A stretch of 64,000 bases of DNA, from the NCBI RefSeq assembly GCF_963678635.1, contig NC_087064.1:80947526-81011525 (forward strand). Reading direction: 5' to 3'. Origin of the DNA: Symsagittifera roscoffensis (taxonomy: Eukaryota > Xenacoelomorpha > Acoela > Convolutidae). The notes beneath the pieces were generated by a model. It did no database searches, was not told the DNA's origin, and worked only from the letters and a program-made list of their open reading frames with translations. The translations under genes and the position numbers were made by a program. Within the stretch, counting starts at the first letter, position 1, and each line of letters opens with the position of its first letter. This document shows, piece by piece, positions 53,301 through 62,300 of the stretch.

Positions 53301-56300
53301 TGCTGCTACACTGTTGCAACTTGAATTGTCGTTGCAGCAACAGTATCTTCAGCTTTGACAGTGTTAAAACATGATCAACCAGAGAACGAATAAAATAATG
53401 AAAAAAAATGGACCTAGTAGCCATTAATTCAGTCATTAATTGCTTTTGTATCATTTCCAGTAAACCTAAAAGTCGAAATTTCTCCAGCAAATATATAAAA
53501 AACTCTTGGACAAAAACCGTAGAACTTTATTTCACAAAATACTCGGTTAAAAGCATAAAACACAGCAAACAGACAGTCCAAAAATACAGTAAATTAAATA
53601 TAATTACGTTCTCAAATATAATTACATTACGAGTTTCAAAAAAGTTGAACAATCAAACATTTTTCGGTTTTTGAATTAAGAAGACATTTTAAACAACAAT
53701 GAAATTTTAGAAATTCAAAAGAAATTTTTTATAAAAGTAACTTAATTAGAGAAAATTAGGCCGAAAAAAAAAATTTCTTATTTAACAAGGGACTCTGAAA
53801 ATTGAATTCCATTTTTGAAATAAAAAAATACTTTTTGCATCCTTTGCAATTTTTTGGAAAGCGTAATAATTCTACCAATTAGCAAATAAATTTGGATTGA
53901 ACTGAAAAAAAAAACTTGAGCGTGAGCAACTAATAACCTTTTTTTCCGAACAAAACAAAACAAAAACAAGAGCAAACACAGTATTGAAGCTGCACCTCGC
54001 AAACACAACCAAGAAAGCGGCAAAATAGCTCTGAAAAAGTAAAATTAAGGTAAAATTAAGAAAAAAGCAAACGTTAAAATAAGTCTTGAAAGATAAAACT
54101 TTTGCTATATTCGGGAACTGAACCTCCGAACTGGAGATAAGGAGTCTCACGTATTAGAATCTGCGCCACGATTGCTTGACAACTTCACATCCTCGCATCT
54201 GCGCCACGATCGCGTGATGACAAAGACTAGCTACCAATAAAGCAGCTACAGTTGCTAAACAATTGCCAAAGCTAGGCAGCAAACGTATACGACCAGATTA
54301 AAAAAAAATTATTTCGAAATTCCGGATTTAAATTTCCGACCCGTCAAATAGGCGTTTCAAGTTTTCGTAGCTGTACCACAGTCTCTTGTACGTCAATTAG
54401 TCGCACAGCTAAGGTTGGAGATACCTGTTCGATATTTTATGAATATATTGTAAAGATGCGAAGGTGAAGCGTAATGAGTGATGATGACAGCGCGATAAAG
54501 TGTGAAAAAATAAATCTGGATATTTTACAATAAGACCGTACAACGCTCCATATCTAAAAAAAATGGGTAAAAGAAAGGCTGGCGAAAGTCGAAACTGAAC
54601 TTGAGAGCTAATACGACCTGCCTTGGAGCTACAAAGCTGCCAGCATGACAGTGCGGTTCACATTAACGTGATATTTTTAAAAAGCACATCTTACTTAAAT
54701 GAGTCGCAAAATTCAGTTTAAAAAAATGATACAATTTAGTTGCGCGCAAGGTTGTAGCCCCATGCCCATGACTTACTTCAAAATAGAGATCGATTAACCC
54801 CTGAACGGTGTTATAAAATTTATTATGCTTTGGTACACACTGCCTAGCTTGCTTTGCACATGAAAGACCAAGAAAGAACAAGAAAGAGCAAATTTTCATG
54901 CCATAATTTATTACAACGTTGAAGCATGATTGCACGCAAACGCGCCAGACAAGACAATCCGTTTGAAAGAAAAAATACAAAAAATAATCTAAGAGTCAAA
55001 AAGCGGACTTTTCTCCAATCCATAGCGGTTTCATTACCAATATAATGAGTAACAACCTGAGCACAGAAGATCCACAGAACCTGTTTTTCCAATTAAATCC
55101 TTGAAAAGTGAAAAAATTCACTAAAACAGTCAAAATAACGAAAACTCAAAAATTGGCCATCCAAGGCTGTAATTTTTTTCTACAAAGATAAATGTTTAGC
55201 TGCTTATGCAGAGAAGATTTGCACAAACCGTTTTTTTTTCAATTGAAACCTTAATTTCATTTGGCAAGGTAGTTCTAAAGAGAAGTTTCACAAAAACGGT
55301 CAAAAAGTCAAAAAATGGTCTTTTCTCAAGGCAATAACTGATTTTATACAAAAAATTTTCACGAGCTATTTTTTCAAATTGAATTAGTATTCTCAGATTG
55401 GGCAAAACTAATTTGTCACCAGAACACGAGCAACGAGAACACGAGCAACGAGAACACGAGCAAACAAAAAAGCTACCAAAAAAAACCCAAAGAAAAAAAA
55501 TTTGATTGCAAGTTTGGAAGAGCTCTGCAATATCACAAGAACGCGTAATAGAGAATGTCGCGATTTAATACCAAAATCAAGACACAGAGGTGAAGCTGCG
55601 ATTCGCAAACACTAGCGAGAACATGACAAAAATAGCCCTATAAAGAGCAATAAGAAAAGGTATAAATAAGCCTCGAATCAGTAAAAAAAATTCGGCTATG
55701 TATCGGATTCGAATCAACCTAGAGCTTTTGAATCTCATGCACTATCCACTCAGCCACGGACGCTTAATTGATGACAAACGCTAGCCACAAATAAAGTAGA
55801 GAACAGATGCTATGCAATTTCCAATGCTTAAGTGAATTGCCATACAAGTGAACACTTTCAATGAACACTTTTATTTGCAAAGAGGGTTCGAAATAATAGA
55901 CTAACGCTCGCAAGCTGGCTAGTGTAATTACGCTGTAATAGCAACCTGTAGTTCAATATGAAATCTCCAGACATTGAGCATGTCGGCACTTGTGAATTGT
56001 TTAGTGATTCTACCAGACAGATTTATAACCCAAGAAAAGTCTGTTACGATTTAAGAACACTTATTGATCGCAAGCGTTATAGTAAAAACACTCAACTTTA
56101 AGCAATTTTTGTTTGAAAAATTGTTCACTGAAAAAATTCTAGTTCTCAATTACAAGGCACTTTCTCTTGCTACAGACAGGAAAAAGAAGCACTAAAAAGA
56201 AAAATAAGAGGTCAGAAATTAAAGAGAAGCCGACCTTGTCGTCGAGGCATTCGCACATGTCATCGATGCACCCGTTGTCTTTTGTCTTGTAGATGTTGCA

Positions 56301-59300
56301 CTGTTTGTTCATCTCCGCCCACTGACTGTCGCAGAAGGCCAGCATGTCTATGGTGGTCGTGCACTGCAGCTGCTTAACTGAAATAGATCGGCCGCAATGG
56401 AGCAAACATCGGTAATTGATAATGTATAAAACCCCCAATGATGTATAAAACCTCCGGCAAAAATTCTTACCAATGAAAAGGTTAAACCTCCGTTTAAAAA
56501 TTGATTTTTTTCTTAATTCAGAACAAAAACTATGCCAAGAGCGGCCTTGGCCGAATGGGTAACACGCGCTGCCGTCAACACATCGGTAACAGTGAGAGAG
56601 GTCCCAGTGTCATCCGCCACCTCGAGGTGGGACCGGGTTTGGCAAAATGGATGAGATCGATCTCCCCCACGAAAGCAAGGCCCAAGAAAGTAAACCAGGA
56701 GTAGGGCAGTGTGAAACCCTGTAAATGAACATCAGGTACTCGTTTCTACTAACTAGAGCCAGTCGTTCTCGTTCTGCACTCCGACATATTCTTGAACTGG
56801 TTTGCGTTCCCACCCACTCCTCGGTAGTCGAACGGCTTACAAGACTGGCTGTCCGAGTCATAGTAGAATCGCTGGAATTTGGGCAGCTCCGGCTCACAGC
56901 TCAGCATGTAGTCGGGTCCTTCTTTCTTTGGAAGCTGCATGATTTTTTCTATGAGAAAAAGACCAAACAATTCAATTACTTTTACAGAATCATCAGATGA
57001 TAGCCTCAAATTGTTATCATGAAGCAATATCACATGGATTTTTCAAAAACTTGAATCACTACAAAAACTTGAATCACTGTAGAATTCCAAATTATTCCGC
57101 TAAAATGAATGTATGCACAAGCCTTTTTTATCGATCAAAAAATGTATATTATTTATCAAATCTCTTCTAATTTACGAAGTTAGTCAACTTACTCATGCAC
57201 CAGTTTTCGCACTTGGCCTTGTCGATGAATCCATAATACTCTGCTGCATTGGACACCATGTAGAACTCACACAGTCCAGTGTCTGGATTGTAGAAGTAGC
57301 GAGAGGAGTCCTGGCCCAGACCCCTCGGCAGGAAGTCATCCGGAGCAGAGTTGGGGGGCCACACACATTGGTCTACAAAATACAGAAACATACAATGGAG
57401 TCCTATGATTGAGTTACTTTTTATCTTTTTTGAAAAACGGAACAACTCAAAAGTATGCACAAAAGATCTGAAATTCTTTCAGGCTTGAAACCTTCATGCA
57501 ATTTTTTAACATATGTTAGGCAAAAAATCACCAGGCTAAAAATAATAAACACGTATTTTATTATGATTTGAAATCCCAGTTTCCGGTTCTGCTAGGCTAG
57601 TGAACTCTAATGATCTGGTCATATCGCAAATGAACACCACGTTTTTTCAAATTTTTTGGCAAAATTATTGACGATTCAAACTATCAAGTAGGAATATACT
57701 TACCAATGCATGTGGCTTTATCGTACTTGTGTCTGATGTAACCCTGGTGACAATAGCAGTATCCAGTTGTTTCGTCGCAAGAGTCGTTTGGGTCTACGCA
57801 GTCTTCGCTGTCCAAACAGCTGCCGTCAGCTGAAACGACAATCAAAATTTCTTGCAAGGACAAACTCTATTAAGAAATAACTTCAAAATCAAACCGCTTG
57901 AAGTCTTTCTCGGTTAAAAGCAAAATAAGACAGGGGAATTCTAGGTAAACTGTTAAGCTTAATCAATCAGGAAAACGAACACTAAAAGTTAGACAAATTC
58001 AAATAATTTCGGGATATAAATCTGGTGCAAATTTCACATATTTTAAGAGCAAACGTCAGAAACTCGTAGCTTCCCTTCCCCCAATATGCAAAATATGTTT
58101 CCTCTTCAAACAGTAGCGCCCGAGAAAATAGTGACAAACCGAGGCAGAGATTGTCTCCGGGAAGATCACAGTCGGGGTCTTGACACACCATGAGCCCCTC
58201 ATAGCCGACGTCACATCTGCACGACCCCGCAGTCCCATTCTCCCCCATGACACACTGCGAATTAGCTGGACAGTCATCGCCGTCGAGACAACTGCCGTCG
58301 ACTGGAAAAGAAACAACATTTAGTTGCCTATCTTTTATATACGTTATTAAATTTACAAAGGGTCTTTTCTGCAAATAATTTAGTTGCCTACAATTTATAT
58401 ACGTTATTGTTCCGACTTTCGATACGAAAGTAACGGAATATTTGTGCTCGGGGTGGGTTTTTTTTTCTTCAGACAAATTTCGACTTTTTAACTAGCCATT
58501 TTTGACGGAATTTTTTTTATGTCATTCAAAAGATATTGTTGTCCTGAGCTTAAATTTGAAAAGATATTTCACCTGTGATCATTTTTCGTAGAGTTATGAG
58601 GGTTTAAAGATTGCCATTTTGGTCATTTTGTGCAATTTGGGACAATTAACGCGCGATATCTTTCGCGCTATTAACGCGTAAGCGAGATTTAATCCGTCTT
58701 AGAAATCGTTCCAAATTGGTTGAAAGAAGCTTTTTGGCCATAATTGATTTGTTACAAGGAACGAAATCTCTCTTTTTGTACTTTATATGGCGTGTGGGGG
58801 GATGATTTTCATAAAAACTTCAAAATTTTAGAAAAAAAAAATTTCATTTTATTTTATTTCATTTAATTTTTTTATGCTATTACTGCTGCTCCATAAACCT
58901 TAAAAGGCAGTCGGAACATTCAGGGCTTCGCCCTGATACGAGCAGTCTTGTTAAATTTACAAATGGCCTTTTCTGTCAACAAATTATTGAAGCAATTTGA
59001 GGTGACCCAAAATACAAAAACGTGAGTCAACTGACATTAATTCCATATTAGCCAGCAAACACAATAAAACTAGAAAAGAATCAAAACAGAAAAGCAAAAG
59101 AAATTCAAAATTAAGAAATTGAAGAAATTTAAATTGTTTGAAACCATAAAAAATGGCGGAACGTTCTACATACGCCCACAAAGTGGCAAATTTTAGTCCA
59201 AAAGCCAGAAAAACTATAATTAAAATTGTAAACAAAAACAATGAAAGCTAATTTTACTTTTTTAACGCCTCCCAACGACTCGTGAATCAAATCTGATACG

Positions 59301-62300
59301 AAAAAAAATCCACAAACATCTTGAAGGAAGAAAATTAAAATATACTAATTTAAAATGACAACTAGACTAATATACGAAGAGTAAACAATTTTTGGAGTGC
59401 AAATAAAAAAGAATTTTGAGAGGCTTGATAATATTAACCAGACAATATTACTAAGTTAGAAACCAGACAAGTCGGCTGAAACAAAAATGACTTTATAAAT
59501 AAAAATTATAATGACATATTAAAGTTCCGAACTAGAAGACCAACCCTCAAATTTTCAAAAGGCGCCACATCAATTTTTTTTTTAATTTTTAGGAAGAGAA
59601 CGCCCATAAACAACGCAACCAATATAACTAAAAGTTCCAAAAAAAGCCTTTGGGGCACGTTTAATTGAAAATTTATTTAGGTCTTAGAGAATTATGACAG
59701 GTTAATGTCGTAATACAGTTTTCAGAGCTTGGTAAAATTTTAAGTCGACCTTACAAAACGTCATTGATATTCAAGACTTTTTTTTTCAAAAACCGCCCAG
59801 TTTAACACCACTTGCGAGAAAATAAAGTTTCAAATAGGTCACTTAATCCCATTCAAATAAGGTCAAATTTGTAAAAATTTCAAATTTTCGAAAGAATCAT
59901 TCAAAAAATTCGAAACTGTTTGTACCCAATTTCTACAATTGCAATGCAACAAAGAGAAATGGCAAATCACATACCCAAAAAATTGAATATCAGACACCAC
60001 GCTCATCTTAAAACTACATAACTTCACTGCAGTTCAGGGTTTGATGACTACCTGCTAATCAAAAACTTTGTTTTTCATTTTGTTTAAAGAGTTAATCATA
60101 ATAGTATATATGAGTTTCACTGAAAAAAAGCAAAATAACCAAAACAAAATGTCTAAACCAAAACAAAACAGAGCAAATATTAACAAAATTGAAGAAAATC
60201 TCAGCCCCGCTTTCGATACAACACAAAGCTAGCGTGACAAATAGCCAAAAGAATATGACTGAAGCCATAAAGTTGAATTTTTTTGGATGTCGAAATAATA
60301 CATCTACAAAAAATTCTCATGCTCGTCTCTAATTCTGTTCAATTTGAGGAAAATATGCCGTGAACCGCGGTCAACAGCATTAAATAAGCATTAGGCAAAA
60401 TTTACCACTCGGCAACTAAGCCGAAAATACTTTCGTAGACGCCTGTTAAGCCCAAGAGAAAATTGCTGTTATAAATAACCTGAGCTACAAAGTTTCACAA
60501 CTCACTACAAAAACACAACTATTTACCTCTTCAAACATCAAATTTAACAGAAGCCGACATCACTTAAGCGGAATAAATTTTTAAGATAAATCTGTGGACA
60601 AAGTTTTCAACGGGAAAACAGTCTTGTATACTGTTGCAATACCCTTATTTCAACCAAAAGAAAACTCGAAGTTTCATATTATTAAACTAAAACCATTGCT
60701 GACTATTTAACTAATCTGTTCAATAGATGTTTTAAACACGGAGGCGAAGCTGCTCTTCGCAAACACTTTCGAGAACCAAAAAGCAGCTCTATCAAGTGGA
60801 ATAAGAAAAAAACAGAAATAAGCCTCGAATTAGCAAAAACTCGGCTACATGTAGGTTTCGAATCTGCGACCAACTGCAATCAAGAGATTTTAAGTCTCAC
60901 GCACTATCCACTACACCACGCAAGCTTAACAACCAGCAAATACTAGTCACCAATAAAGCAGCTACATAAGCTAATAACTTGCCAATGCCATTCAGAAAAA
61001 GTGGCACCAAATACAAATAGACTCAATTTTGCATGTAAAAATTTGAAATATAACAAACTCGAGGCATCCACACTAACTTTGCATGTAACAAATCGCAAAG
61101 CATAGAACCACATTATGTACAAATTATGCATTTCAAAACATTACGAGATATATTGAGAAAATTTCGGGAATCGAGTTTTCATTTTTGTTATGTTGTGTTT
61201 GAAACAAATCACTTTTTTCGGTTCATTTGATAAATTAAAAACGCATCAACTGTGTTAACTTATTAGTACTCAGATGTCAAAGCACATGCTATCAAAAAGC
61301 TGTAAAGGTGCCCCAAAAGTGGCACCAATATTTGCGACTTAGATTGGAAAAAAAAGAAGGTTCGTACTAATACACTCGCTTCGCAAGTGTAAACAGATCT
61401 ATTAGATAAAAATGCAATATAAAAAATTTTTGAATCTGTTTCAACTGCTAATTAAAACCTGTTAGATAATGATTCAAGTTCAAGATTTGCGTGCAAGTCC
61501 AGTTCTACAAAAATGAGCAAGTGCTTTTGGCGATCGAAAATTTAGGTATTACATTTAACTTATTCAAACCCCAAAACCTTCTTTTTATTCAAAACATCAA
61601 TTGAAAAGCACTCACTCAGGCAGTAGTTGACGCCCTTGAGATCACAAGGCTGCCCGACTGGGCATATCATGAGGCCGGTGAATCCAGTGTCACAGACACA
61701 GCTGCCATTGTCACACACGGCATTGGAGGCACAGTCTGAACTGTCAAGGCACTCGCCCGCAGCTGCAACAGACAAAACGAACACATTTTAACTTACCGAT
61801 TTCTAGTAATCAACATTAGAATCCCTCTTTTGCTGAAGGGTGAAATTGTACAGTAGGTTCATAAATTTCCTTGCTTGGGGTGAAGGGTTATGCAAAGAAG
61901 GGACAAATTGTACTATGAGGTGATTGCGAAACCGATCCCATATTAATCATTTTAATTTTAAAAAAAAAGAATGAAATAATTCAGACAAAGTATCATTATA
62001 ATGCAGAATTCAAAAATAAAAGCATTCTTTCATCTGAAACTACAATAATTATTTCCCTTTTCGAACACCCAGTTACAACAATCAGTCGTTTTTTTCTTAA
62101 TGGAAGTACAATTCCCAAGTTTTTGCCTATTTTAAACACTTTATAAGGCAGAAAGTTATACGCGAAATTAAAAATCAAGTAACTGCTCAAGAAGAATATA
62201 ATACAGGAGCTGAATTGTTCATCACTTTTTGGAAACTACTTACGTAGACAGTACAGAGATCCCAGAGTGTCGCAATTACAACTGGGGTCATCTATGGCAC

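Noticed and set aside
55420-55463. CRISPR-like or regulatory tandem repeat
   Set aside because: It is three copies of a 15-bp unit without spacers in an animal intron; a simple minisatellite.
56754-57372. Secreted Kunitz protease inhibitor or venom-type peptide gene
   Set aside because: Both domains are internal exons of the large gene by phase, and each lacks cysteines needed for the classical inhibitor fold.
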